Shown piece by piece: positions 35,105 through 46,434 of a stretch of DNA of 64,000 nt. Below the pieces are notes generated by a model. It was not told the DNA's origin, searched no databases, and worked only from the letters and a program-made list of their open reading frames with translations. The position numbers and the translations under genes are program-made. The DNA is from Symsagittifera roscoffensis (lineage: Eukaryota > Xenacoelomorpha > Acoela > Convolutidae), in assembly GCF_963678635.1 (NCBI RefSeq), contig NC_087069.1, positions 45,611,448-45,675,447 of the forward strand. The letters are read 5' to 3'. The stretch's first letter is position 1, and every line of letters starts with the position of its first letter.

Positions 35105-38100
35105 ATGGCAGACGAAAAGGAGATTACAATAACTCACAACGGTGAAAACGACGTTTTTTATATTAAAGATGTCAATCTTGACAGATTGAAAGAATATTTT
35201 GGTTTTGAAGTTAAATCGTTGAAAAACTGTGCGGACAATCGGGTCGTCTTCATCACAAGTGGTCACCCCAACGTAACTGCAGGAGCTACGTATAAAATAG
35301 CATCAACGACCCAATCAAACGCAACACCAGATTATGATGAAGATCAAGCTGAAACCGAAAATTTTGACAAAAAATGGCTAGATGAAAACCAAAAAACAGT
35401 CCAGAATGCTCTGATTGCAAGCCTTGCATCGTATGAAACCGATGCTCAGAAATATCTCAATAGCCGGCTAAACGACCATAATTTGAAGTCAGTCGTTCAA
35501 AGCGTTAATGGCGATTGCTCTTTCATAATCGCTGAAAGCGATGACAAAAAAACGGTGTACGTGGCGTTCAAAGAAACCAATTGCTGGAAAGATCTTATTA
35601 AAGATTTTCACATCCACAGTAAACAAACTCAGTGTGCCTCATCAAGAGGCAGATTTAATTCGGGGTTTTTGAAATGCGCGGACGCGTTTCCTTTGATGAC
35701 AGTCAGTGAGTTTCTGGTAGAAAAAAATGTTGTCGTTTGCGGACATTCACTTGGCGGAGCTATATCTTCTATAGTTTTTTGTCATCTTCTTTCTAGAGAA
35801 CCATTCAGAAAATTGGAAATAAGCGCTGGTATATTAAATATCACCTTCGGCTCACCTCTGTTCGCAGATTTGGAGTTCAGAAAAATCTTAAACAAAGAAA
35901 TCGAACAAATGACTCCGCGACCACAAATGTATCACTTTGTTTCAAAATACGACCCAGTTCCCAGGTTACTTTGCCTTGCTCTAAGCGTTCCTCTTTTGAA
36001 AGAAAAGTTTTATGAGCCTTTGAAAGAGATGACAGCAAGTGAAAACTGTTCCGGATTGAAAAAAACTCTAGCCCCAATTATAAACGTTGATCTGGACTCT
36101 GATAAGACTCGTTCCGCCAAAGAACTCAAAAATCTTCTGGAAACAGACATCGAGGTTTTGAGAAAGATGTACGTTCCAATCGGAAATTACATTCTGTTAA
36201 ATCACGAAGAGTCGCCTGTTTTAATTCCTTCATCGAAGTCGGACGATGTGTTGCCTTACCTTGAAATTTTCTCAACAGAGTCGCCTGTTTTAATTCCTTC
36301 ATCGAAGTCGGACGATGTGTTGCCTTACCTTGAAATTTTCTCAACAGTTGAACTCGAAAAAATAGAAGGTCACATGCTGAAACTGTATGAAAAAGATTGC
36401 AAGCTGAACAATTATGCACTTTTGGGCGATGATGGAGATTCGAGATCCGAAACCCAAAAACTAGAAAATTTTGTACCAAAAATTTCAGAAGGTGAGCTGG
36501 TTTGCGAGAATTACGACAACGAAAAGCATCTGAAGTTGAATTTGAAAGGATCAAATATCGCCAGTATTTGTCTGGAGAATTGTGAATTCAATTTTGGGTT
36601 TCCTTATCAACCATATGTCTACAAACCAGGCGATGATGAAACTATTTTGTGTCAAGTGGACCAGCTTCCTCCAAATGCCCCCGAAGAAGAAGCTCCCTAC
36701 AAAAAAGTAAAGAAGGAGCCAAAATTTCACATTAAAATTGCAACCGTTTTTGGTTTTTGTGACTATACTTGGCCAACAAACGAAATCAAAAATATTGATG
36801 TACAGACTATCATGAAGTTTTCAAAAGAAGCTACTCCAAAGCAAATTTTGATGAAAGCGCTTCAAAGAGGCGTGGCGTTGTCAGATATGTCAGACGAACC
36901 TGCTCTGGAGAATCTTCTTATTAAAAGCATTCAAATTCTCTCAAAACTTACACTAGACGAAACAGAATGCGGACAACTGTTAGATATTTTCAAAAAACCA
37001 AACAAAGAATTGCAAAACTACTTGAGCACTGAGACTAAGCATCAGGAACTTCAGCGTATTCTAGATAAAATGACACAAAAATTGCAGAGTGGCTTGCGGC
37101 TAGAAGCGCCGCGACCAGTTTTGCAGACATTGGTAATCGCTGTGCTGGCTGTCGGGGGCGGACTTGCAGGAGCTTATATTGCTGGTCCGGGCTTGCTTGT
37201 TCTCGAAGCCGCGGATTCTGTTTTATTTGGGGGATTTTTAGGATCGGCTGGTGGTGTATTTGGTGGTTTTGGCCTATCGCAACTCCTGAAAAAGGATATG
37301 GGTAATAGTAATTATGACATATGCCTTGAATTTATTGTAAATGAAATATTCCAAGCATGGTCAAAACAAAACCAATCGCCTGACAAACTTCACGAAGTAA
37401 CTGCCTTTAAAAACAGAGGTGGTCTGTACAACCTCGAGAAAGCCCTTTTTCTAATGTTCGATCCAGAATTTGGAAACGAAATTTTCAAAGACTGTTCACT
37501 CAAAGACGTGGATGACTCATGCAAAGACGAGCTTATTAAACGAATAAAGTGCATCATTCAAATGCATAAATTGCGCGGAGCCTTAGCAACACAGTGTTTC
37601 ATTGGAGTAATAGGCCCTCAAGATGCTGGAAAGTCTACATTTCTGAACAAAATGTGGAATTGTGGGGCTGAAACCGGACTACTTCACCATACGGATAAAA
37701 CCACACTCTACGATATCAACGAAAAAATCAAAGTGGTTGATTTTCCAGGGCAGAATAGTTTCCAAGAGCACTCAAAAGCGTTCAGTATCTGTGGGTCTAT
37801 GAATAATGTCACTGTCGTCATTCTTCCATTTGCGGGTGACGTTAGTCAATTGGTGAGCGACGAGTTGATAAAAGTGTACCAAGCACTGGCCGATTCTTCC
37901 GACTTTCGAGTGATCGTGTGTATCAACAAATGTGGAAATATGCTTAAGGACCTGGTAAAAGAAGAGATGAAGCTAAAACAGAAACGAAAGGATATAACCA
38001 ACCCACTCAAAGTTCTCAAAGATAATTATCTTCTCGAGCTAAACAAACATTTTGAGTCAGCAGGAAAATCGGAACGAAATACGTTTGAAAATGCAAATGT

Positions 38101-38275
38101 ATTCTTCACGGACTGGGAGTTAGAGGACCAGGATAGTCGAAACAGATTCGGAATTGTAGGGATCGAGGAAATCAAAGAGGCACTGAAAGAGAACCTGATC
38201 GACTTGGGGGCTATCAAGTCAACGAACAGAGAAGGGTTGGAAGCTGCATTCAAGAAGTTGAATGACGAGTCATGA
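35105..38275 (+). CDS. Class 3 lipase / P-loop GTPase fusion protein, 1056 aa, single exon
   Basis: Intact frame with A at -3 and G at +4 of the ATG. The N-terminal ~70 residues form a small unassigned domain. Residues ~130-430 are a class 3 alpha/beta-hydrolase: nucleophile elbow GHSLGGA (213-219, Ser215), Asp283 in KYDPVPRL and a C-terminal H423xxxxY, together a plausible catalytic triad for acyl-ester hydrolysis. An exact 23-residue tandem repeat (369-391, 392-414) lies just before His423. A beta-rich then helical linker (~440-670) leads to a glycine-rich hydrophobic stretch (676-~730), likely one hairpin or two membrane passes. The GTPase domain has G1 GPQDAGKST (837-845), G3 DFPG (879-882) and a G4-like NKCG (941-944) in which the usual final Asp is Gly. 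The activity may be membrane-linked lipid remodelling switched by nucleotide; this is inference. No introns; codon and base use differ from the AT-rich flanks. Confidence 0.9.
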   Translation: MADEKEITITHNGENDVFYIKDVNLDRLKEYFGFEVKSLKNCADNRVVFITSGHPNVTAGATYKIASTTQSNATPDYDEDQAETENFDKKWLDENQKTVQNALIASLASYETDAQKYLNSRLNDHNLKSVVQSVNGDCSFIIAESDDKKTVYVAFKETNCWKDLIKDFHIHSKQTQCASSRGRFNSGFLKCADAFPLMTVSEFLVEKNVVVCGHSLGGAISSIVFCHLLSREPFRKLEISAGILNITFGSPLFADLEFRKILNKEIEQMTPRPQMYHFVSKYDPVPRLLCLALSVPLLKEKFYEPLKEMTASENCSGLKKTLAPIINVDLDSDKTRSAKELKNLLETDIEVLRKMYVPIGNYILLNHEESPVLIPSSKSDDVLPYLEIFSTESPVLIPSSKSDDVLPYLEIFSTVELEKIEGHMLKLYEKDCKLNNYALLGDDGDSRSETQKLENFVPKISEGELVCENYDNEKHLKLNLKGSNIASICLENCEFNFGFPYQPYVYKPGDDETILCQVDQLPPNAPEEEAPYKKVKKEPKFHIKIATVFGFCDYTWPTNEIKNIDVQTIMKFSKEATPKQILMKALQRGVALSDMSDEPALENLLIKSIQILSKLTLDETECGQLLDIFKKPNKELQNYLSTETKHQELQRILDKMTQKLQSGLRLEAPRPVLQTLVIAVLAVGGGLAGAYIAGPGLLVLEAADSVLFGGFLGSAGGVFGGFGLSQLLKKDMGNSNYDICLEFIVNEIFQAWSKQNQSPDKLHEVTAFKNRGGLYNLEKALFLMFDPEFGNEIFKDCSLKDVDDSCKDELIKRIKCIIQMHKLRGALATQCFIGVIGPQDAGKSTFLNKMWNCGAETGLLHHTDKTTLYDINEKIKVVDFPGQNSFQEHSKAFSICGSMNNVTVVILPFAGDVSQLVSDELIKVYQALADSSDFRVIVCINKCGNMLKDLVKEEMKLKQKRKDITNPLKVLKDNYLLELNKHFESAGKSERNTFENANVFFTDWELEDQDSRNRFGIVGIEEIKEALKENLIDLGAIKSTNREGLEAAFKKLNDES
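36209..36346 (+). repeat. Exact 69-bp in-frame tandem duplication inside the lipase domain
   Basis: Two adjoining copies of 69 bases, identical throughout, each coding 23 residues starting ESPVLIPSSK and ending EIFST. The lack of any substitution, including at silent sites, means it is very recent or is kept uniform by conversion. It could also be an assembly artefact. Confidence 0.95.
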
Positions 38276-39550
38276 TGGTCTAAATTATAGAAAATGAAAT
38301 ACTAAAAAGAGTTGCGACCACAAAAGTTATAAATCTACATATTCAACATTTGAATTGTTTCTTATTGGTTAAAGAATATTCATAAAAATGATGAGTATAA
38401 ATTTTTAGCTATAAAGTGCATTGCAAAGCTTAAGGTAGTGACTCTATGAAATTAAAAACAATTTTCATATTGCATAAACAAAAACGTATTTTATAGTAAA
38501 ATTCATCTCTTTATACTTGTAAATCTGCCAGATCTGAAAATTGTTATTGCTTCTAAATGTAATTTTTTTAATTGTTCAAACATTAAAAAAACTGCTTAAG
38601 AATATTTACTTCTAAATTATATCAATAACTAGCTCATTCACCCATAGTTATTTTATTCAATGTTCAAACCATCCTGCTCTCCCCCTCGAGGAAATCAAAA
38701 ATTGTATTGACAACAAATTTTTACCCTGCTTTTTTTCAAAGAAGGGGGAAAGTGGACTTAATTGGAAAGAGGTGCACAAGCTTTTATCTTTCTATCATCA
38801 AATTAACTGCTAACTGTATACTGCGTATTATTTGAATCAGAAATTAAAGTATCCACTAAAAATATTTTCTATAGATATTCTCTATGAGGTCAAGCAATAT
38901 GATATCAGTTGCTCAAGTACTTAGAAACACAACCTCATAATGGAATTGATCACACCAGTCGAAATTGAGATCATAGAGACACTAGCTTAAAAAATCATGG
39001 CCCAAATTCTAATGACATTTCTTAATGGCCCAAATTATGCCCCCTTAAAAATGGCCCAACTTAATGCCCTTTATTAAGGCCCATTTTAGTGGTTCCAAAA
39101 ATGTGCATCATTGTGTTACGGCTTAGACAATTGTGTCGAACCTTTACAAAATGTGTTTGTGTTTTGTTAGTTGAAAGCAAGTCACACTGTATCATGGTCG
39201 GGACTGTATACCACATATGATAGTTTTGCATCTGAAATCGGTTGTATGGTTATAATAATGTCAAGCTACATTTATTTCAAACAACTATTTTATATCTATT
39301 CAATTTTTTGTTGAAATTTGTGAAATTCTAGCAAGTTAAGCTTAGTTAGTTAATATAGGTTGACATTCCAAAGGACGCGGCCATCATTTTTGACCCTCCA
39401 AGAGCCAAATGAAGTTTTAGAAGTCCCTGTTTTGTGGCCTAGAGCCATTTCCAAATTCACCAGATTGGCCAATTATTTCTAGCAGTTATTTTAAGGGAAC
39501 ACTGCGATACCAGAAATTTTTTTATCGGACCCAGCTGAAGTATTAGTTGA
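38276..39550. other. 3' flank of the lipase-GTPase gene
   Basis: No coding sequence seen. No clear AATAAA lies within the first 150 bases after the stop. 39000-39075 is a loose repeat of GGCCCA-containing phrases (ATGGCCCAAATT, ATGGCCCAACTT). Confidence 0.5.
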
Positions 39551-39559
39551 CCCATCCCC

Positions 39560-41577
39560 TAGACCGGAAAATTGCAGAAGCAAAATCTACCGACGAAATT
39601 GGTCAGAGGCATGCGAGGGACCAAGCAGAAGCCAGTTAAGTAGCCGAAGCAATCGCAGAAAGAGAAAAAGGTAAAAAAAAATCGGACAACACCAGCAGGC
39701 AGACCAAGTGCCTAAGAGCTTCAGAGCTTTGCTCATACTTTTTGATTTCAAGGATTTTGATTTCAAGGATTTTTTATGCACAATGTGAAGGGTTAATTAA
39801 TAAAGAGAAAATTTTCATAGAAGACAACTTTTCGTCTATTGGATGCTGGGGCTCATCACGGAAAGCAATGCGTATAAGATGCTCATTGCAGCTCACAATC
39901 GCGATCAAGAGGAGGTAAACTAAGGCAGAATTGGGCGGATATCTCGTGCCCTGAGGCAATTCTACGAGTTCGCCGACATCTTCATCGACGTACTTTATCT
40001 ATAGGTCTCGAACTTCACACGGCAGCTAAAGTTGAAATCGTCCATCAACGGTGTCCACCCAGCTTTGAGCAGCTTTTCAGCGGAAATATGGTTCAGAAAC
40101 ATAGAAATCAATAATGTAACTTCAATAAATGATTCGACGATTACACTTAAAGATCTTAAAAGTGTGAAAGAATCCATGAAACTTTTAGAGGCGCCTCACC
40201 TGCAAAAAGGAAAAGAGCCATTCGTGAAGCACGACTAGAGAAGGTAGGAGAAAATTTCAAGAGCGGACACCTCCACTGATCAATTGAAGTTGAGAGTTGA
40301 TGCGGGATCATCTGGAGCAAGGGGAAAGACAGCAAATGTAAGTGGGAACAATCCTTGCACTCCTTTTAACCTTTTGGAGAGATAATGCGGAAGACAATCT
40401 GAGAACTCGCTTGCAATAATAAAGTACCTGAGTCTCTAATGGGACGAACAACATATCTAGAGAGGACTGATGAGTGACAATGAATTGTGTTGTTGAGGGG
40501 GGGGGGACAGACACGACAAGCTAATTGAAAAATTTTTCTCACAGTTGCAATCCAGAATGGGAGAGGAGAGGAAGGATCGATCGGGGCTGAGCCGAAGTTT
40601 TGGAATCTCATTCCTCTTGATAAACGAACAGGCCAAGTCTTGGACATCTCAGCGTGGAAAGAGACCGTCAATTTGTTAGAAAAGGAACTGAAAGTAATTC
40701 TAGAGAATGACTTAGTGGCCACAAAGTTGCCGGAGTTCTCGATCATTCGGATGATGATAAGAGGAGTGACGAGTCCCTTGCTGGTATCTTTCATTGAAGC
40801 GAGAGCCCTCGTGGAACAACAGCAGAGAGAATTCACGCAGGGATGGGATCTATTTTTGATGGTACTCAGCAGCTGCCAGTTTTCCGGATGCAGCAAAAAA
40901 TGCTCGAGGATCTTGCCACCACGGTGCAGAATGATTATAATTGTAGTTCCTTATCCTTATCTTATCTTATCTTATCCTTAACTTATCAGTAGGCCTTAAC
41001 AGTCCTGTCGAGGATAGTCCGTTTGTATTATTTCCCCACATTCCAGACTGTGTTATTTTGCTGAGCGAAGCTCTTTTTTTGCGACTCAAGGCCGTTTTTG
41101 TGCGTCTAAAACTTTCACGTGGTACCACTTTTGCAGCCAAATTTGGTCAGGTTGTGGTAGACCTGAAGCTAGAGGTCAAGTGAGAGCTCGTCCTCACACA
41201 CTATCATTGCCATGGCATGGGATCGATTACACGATCTGACGATTCTAAAGTGAACGCCTTACCACTATGCTAAGTGCCCCAAGATAAGTTTAGAAGAGTT
41301 AGAAGAGGTCTTGAAGAAAGAGGTCTTAGACTTGGTTATAAAAATCCTGAGCATCGAGAGGGGAAATCCTTCCTGAGTGTCGAGGGGGCAAGAAAACCTT
41401 GAAAAGAGAACGCCCTGATGCGGCGATCGAAAAACAATTGGGAAATCCACCAAATGGTTTTGAGCAGATGGATAATGAAAACGCTGCCAATTCTGGAACA
41501 GTACCCAAGGGAAGTTGGGAGCCCTACGCTCCCTGGAAAAGAAGGGAGTGGTTTGACTTCTTGAGTGGCGATGAGTG
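39560..41577 (+). pseudogene. Decayed coding region of unknown family, split by a SINE
   Basis: Base composition is clearly richer in G and C than the flanks. Coding-like stretches occur on the plus strand in shifting frames: a charged, coiled-coil-like start (IAEAKSTDEIGQRHARDQAE near 39570), LITESNAYKMLIAAHNRDQE near 39850, then a 150-codon open stretch (40529-40981) with FWNLIPLDKRTGQVLDISAW and LLVSFIEARALVEQQQREF. The SINE at 40935-41280 cuts it. After the SINE it continues and closes with PWKRREWFDFLSGDE and a TGA at 41575-41577. Without the SINE the product would be roughly 500-550 residues. I do not recognise the family; a retroelement gag or an endogenised RNA-virus nucleoprotein would fit the size and isolation, but that is a guess. 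Confidence 0.45.
40935..41280 (-). mobile_element. tRNA-derived SINE, copy 2
   Basis: Reverse orientation relative to 21033-21375. The head at the right reads GGGGCACTTAGCATAGTGGT on the minus strand. The tail at the left is a run of (TTATC)n on the plus strand, i.e. a (GATAA)n tail. It is inserted inside the decayed coding region. Confidence 0.85.
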
Positions 41578-42179
41578 AGCTAATACTTCCGCATTTCCTC
41601 TGAAATTGCCTTGGAAGATTCTAAATTTACGATGGGGTGATCACCATACGGTTTGGAAGACAACACTCTTGAGATATATCCCAAGACAAATTCATGCCTA
41701 AGATGCCAACAAATCCGCGTTTTTGAGCAACCTGGCAATATGTAACTATGGACAGCATTTCTATTGCAGTTCAACCCATAGATGTAGAGGTAGGTAAACG
41801 GTGTAGAAATTCAAAGATGAGTTAAGGGACAACGTGATTAATTATGGAGAACCTGTCCTGATTGCGACGGGTCTGGATCAAGTAGTTCGACATAAAAGCA
41901 TGATATAATCTACAGCCTGATATAATCTACAGAGAAAAGACCGGCGATAATGCCCAAATGATGTCAAGACAATTATATTTTGAAGATTGATTATAAAACT
42001 AGTATTGTTAGAGCCAAATCTATTAGTTTGGTTAAAAAAGACTATTTTTACCTACATCTTTTTCATGGAGGAGACTAGAGTACCTTGAGAAAGGGTACGG
42101 GTGTGCAAGAGTTGACGAAAAAAATTTTCTAAAGGGAAGCGTAATCGGTGGTTGCTGAATAAACACCTCTAGCCACGGA

Positions 42180-42943
42180 GCCGATGTCTAGGAAGAGGAA
42201 ACGACAAGTGGAGGAGCACCGTCCATCTGGAGAGGCGATATCGTAAGTAATCTTGAAAGAAACACTGCTAATGGTGTTAGCTAGAAGAGAGACTTCAAAA
42301 TACAGAGACAATTCGGGTTTCGGGAAACTGAAAGTTATGGAAGCGGAGCTTGAGGACACGTCAGATCGAGAACCGATGCCGAAACAGGACTTCGAGTCAC
42401 AGCGAGTGAAACTAAAGAGGAGCTCCACCAGTGGTTACAGTAGGAAGTCGACGTTAGGAAAGAATGGGTATCAAGTCACTATTTTTTCATTGACGAACAA
42501 GTAACTGAAGATGGACTTGAAAAAAACCTCACTACGAACACTGCCAATTCATGATAGATCGCCTTGGTCACTTCAAAAGAACTGGAGAGTTGCTTCAAAA
42601 ACAAAGACAGGGGTGTGGCGAAAAAAAAGAGGGAGTTGGGCCACACAACAGAAGGCCGACAGCATTAGTCTACAGCGAAGGAATCATTTGGACAAGACTT
42701 TGGAAAAGTATTACTAGAGTACTTGGAAATCGAGATGAAAACCCGTACGTCGGCAAAAATCTAATGGCAAGCCCATTTGTTAGATTAGGGGGTAAACTAT
42801 TATTTGCGTGGTGTTTGATTATGTTGATTTCGGAAGAGGGGAAGAATGAGAATCTAAAAATTTACGATATGTTAGTGCAACATCTGGTTCACATTTATAA
42901 TGGAATAATAATAGCCGGGAGAAAAACTCAACTTGTTTCTTGA
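42180..42943 (+). pseudogene. Second decayed coding-like stretch of unknown family
   Basis: It starts MSRKRKRQVEEHRPSGEA, meets a stop, continues for 83 codons in one frame (42253-42504) with a charged, low-complexity character, then a 130-codon frame (42551-42943) with PYVGKNLMASPFVRLGGKL and IYDMLVQHLVHIYNG. It shares the higher GC content and strand of 39560-41577 and may be the next gene of the same element. No family recognised. Confidence 0.35.
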
Positions 42944-43316
42944 AATGGATCACGTCCTTGATACCAGACGCAGTACGTTTCGCCTGTCATCAGGACGCAA
43001 CAAGCTGGCCGGCCACGGAAATTTGAGACCCAAGCAGTAATCGATTTCATTCTCGACTTTTTGTGATAGAAAAAAAGAAATTCAACAGACTCGCATGCTT
43101 GTTCTCAAGCCGCTAGGTAAATTGGATTGAAGTAGCCTGACAAATTTTTAATGGCTAGCTGGAAGCTTGGAGTTTAATCTGTAAAACTTAGAAGTCCAAT
43201 GAGTTTAAAGAACATCTAAAATCCAGTCAAAAGTCAAACCAGTGAAAAAAAGTTGAAGTAATCAAACGTTTTTGGTCTGAATGAAATAGGAATAAAGTCT
43301 TAGAGAGAAATCAAAG

Positions 43317-44205
43317 ATCCCGGGTTGACCTCCATACACTGAAACTGCTTATCATACAATTCCATACATCAAGTGTGTGGGAAAATGCTTGTCTAAAATA
43401 CAATTTCTAAAAGTGGTTGAAAACTGGTATAAAATCTTTTCTGTGGCTGTTTGATTCTAATAAAACAATCTGGTGATAAAAAACTGAGGTTTTCGTTTTT
43501 TTTGAAAAAAATGCTTATCATACAATTCCCATATGTGGAAATTTTATGACTGGCATTTTTTTGATGGCGACACAAAAAATTTTTCAAGTAAATTTGAAAT
43601 TTGGCCCAAAAAATTTTTTGGTTTTTTTTTCAACCGCAAATCGATTTTCGTACGCAAACAAATATTTGCGTACGAAAATGATACGATAAAATTGGCTTTT
43701 ACTTTCTTTTCACTTAATTTTTTTTTCAAAAACGCTGAAAATTCCTTTGTCTTTTGTATGGGGTGTTAATGTACGCCTTGATCAATGTCTGATAATTTGA
43801 AAATTTAAAAATTTAATATAATCATCATTAATAAATTTTGCCAAAAATAAAAGTTTGTTACTTTTGTTATATCAATTGTGAAAGACAGCCAAATTCAGGT
43901 CGTTTTCCATGCATTGTAAATGCAAGACCGTCCAATCTTTGGTGTTTTGAGTAACCAAGGTCTTTGTCACTTGTGTTCGGTTGCAACTACAACCGAAAAT
44001 TTTTCAGAAACTAAATTTAGAAAGAAAAAATCAAAATTTTTGGTTTATGGGAAAACACCTATCATACAATTTTCATATATGAAAAAATGCTTATCATAGA
44101 GTTTTCATACAATTTTCTGTACGTATGGAATTGTATGAAATTGTATGACAAGAAGTTTCTCATATATGGAAACTGTATGATAAGAAGTTTTGGTCAACCC
44201 GGGAT
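43317..44205. mobile_element. MITE with ATCCCGGGTTGACC termini (889 bp)
   Basis: The left end ATCCCGGGTTGACC (43317) and right end GGTCAACCCGGGAT (to 44205) are exact inverted repeats. Inside, phrases such as CTTATCATACAATTTCCAT and their complements occur at least seven times near the ends. No transposase is present. Confidence 0.8.
43644..43679. repeat. Perfect 15-bp-stem hairpin inside the MITE
   Basis: ATTTTCGTACGCAAA and TTTGCGTACGAAAAT are exact reverse complements around a six-base centre. Confidence 0.9.
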
Positions 44206-46430
44206 TGCTGAAATTCAAAGAAAAAAACTAAGACTAACTCGTACCAAAAAAACTCATCGAATTGGTTTTTTTAGTCAAGTGAAACTATATCCTCGAATCC
44301 TTATACCGCGTTGCTCAAAAAATGTCCTGAATGACGAACCACATTCTGGTTTTGTTGCAGATCCGCATTGAGTATTATTTTGACAAAAAAAACACTGTTT
44401 CTTGGTTATATATTTAGTTTTTTCTTGATTGATCAAAAACTGTGCAATGAAATGTGTGAAAATTGATGTAAAAATAAACTAATAAAACAACTCAAACATT
44501 GTTTAACTAAGAAAATTAAACTAAAAGTGCCCTTATGTTTTGTGACATCAGCACCAGCCAATTATGACTAACTAAACTACAATTAATGTGATAAATTGAT
44601 TTTTGGCAATCAGGAGATCAAAGTGCGAACAACGGTGCATTAGGGAAACAAAAATTTAAAAGAAATATCAGCGTTCAATTTATTCATGAGCATTCAAAAA
44701 ACGTATTTAACCACTGAAAGAACCGATGTAAAATACGATAATATAACATATGGATCCTATGCAATTTTTGCTTCTGAGCTCAGACGACAAGGAATGAGAT
44801 TTTTAATGCTAAACTGTCCAAAAAGGTCAATCAAACTTTTTGCAACTGTAGATCTTCAACTACGGATGTTTTCGAGTGCTTTTCTGCATTCTTACCAGAA
44901 ACCTTTTGATTTTGATTTTTTTTCTGACTTGTATTGAGATGCCCGTTTTCCTCGGTTCTTGCTTTGCTTCCTAATCTCGCATTTTCTCCTAGGCATTCAA
45001 TTTTAATTTTTGACTCTGAGCCTACTCCAGAGGTTGTAGGCCAAAAAATAGAACATTTGACTATAACTGCAACAGAAAAATTTTAACAATGTTCTGAAAC
45101 ATTAAACAGCAAGTTGTCACTGCTTTTATGCAATCTTTATGTAATTCTGTCAAAATTTCGGCCTTAAGATATAGCCGTTCATAGATTTGGCGATTTGTTG
45201 AATATCCACCGTTAGGTCACCTTTGCATACGAATTTGCAAAAATCATTGAGAATAGGCAGTGAAATATAGTTAGTGGGTCTGTAAGTTACAATTTTTGAG
45301 CTTTCTGTTTGGTTGAAAAATCTACGAGACATCTTTTATCTCAAATGTACAAAAGGTGGAGATTGTCCAGCGGATTTGTATGTATGCCTTGAAGAGAAAA
45401 GGGCAAATGGGTACCTTTTTCCGCTCAGTTTTACGATATGTTCCCTTGTTTTTCTCACTGTAGTCGAAATCCCGGTCAACAAACAGATTATTATGCTTTT
45501 TTTGAAACAGAATAAAAACTTTGTTCTTTGTAATTAAGATTTTAGATTAGGTAAAACTTTCAAAAAAACTATTAAAAAATTGCAGAAAATCAAATGAAAA
45601 AAAATTACAAGATTTGTTTAGAAACAAACCCCCAACATTATCATTAGAAAAATGGGCCAGTAAAAAGGCCAATAAACTCTGAAAAATTGTGTTCATAGGA
45701 AAAACATAAGGTCAAAGCTTTTTGAATTGAAGGCTTTTTTCATGGCAGGTGGTCGTTTCCTAAAACTAACTCGATATGAGGACTCTTGATCAATCAATAG
45801 GTTGTTTTTCTATTCCGCTGTGATATCTTAGACTTGAAATTTACTTCTGAGACGTAGTAATTCACACTGTTTTGCGCAATTTGCTCTTGCAGTTTTGCAC
45901 AGCTTGTTCTGCCTTGGTGTTAGCAAACGATTTTAAAAATGAAATAAAAGAAATCAAAAAGCAAAACGCGAAAACGCTTATGGTCAAAAACACGAATTCT
46001 CAAAAACACGAAAACAACAAAAAAGCTCACGGCCTCCAAAAGTGTCTTACATCCGTTCTCTGATACTTAAAAACGTATTTAAGGTTAGTAAAACTTAAAT
46101 ATGTATTCTATGGCTTGGCGCATGGTCCAACACTTCTATTTTCAATGTTTAGTTCTTTTGCTCTCATAAAATGTGTTGTTCTCTTAGTTGAATCTTGTGT
46201 AAGCTGATAACAAGTTGTTTGTGATTTTCCAGAAACGGAACACAGTTTTTCCAATTAAGACTTTCGACTGGTTAAATTTGTATTTCAATTAAAAATCAAA
46301 TGAGAAGTCAATTTTTCCTCTGTCACAATATGTCTCAATTTTTTTCTAGTGATTTTGTTAGATTTGTTCTTGTAATATTAATTTTGATAATAATTTTACG
46401 AGTTTTTGCTGGGCAACAGCTTTCTCCCGT
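44206..46430. other. Mostly featureless region with one weak exon candidate
   Basis: At 44278-44371 a good acceptor (GGTTTTTTTAG) is followed by a 30-codon frame ending in TGA (PRILIPRCSKNVLNDEPHSG). It could be a terminal exon, but nothing supports it further. The frame at 45313-45537 has no recognisable domain. Confidence 0.3.
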
Positions 46431-46434
46431 TTTG

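Noticed and set aside
36126-36554. 142-codon minus-strand frame
   Set aside because: Antisense shadow of the lipase-GTPase gene; it even carries the mirrored 69-bp duplication.
40366-40896. 176-codon minus-strand frame
   Set aside because: Opposite strand to a better-composed plus-strand coding stretch (40529-40981). Serine- and proline-rich mix without domain; treated as a shadow.
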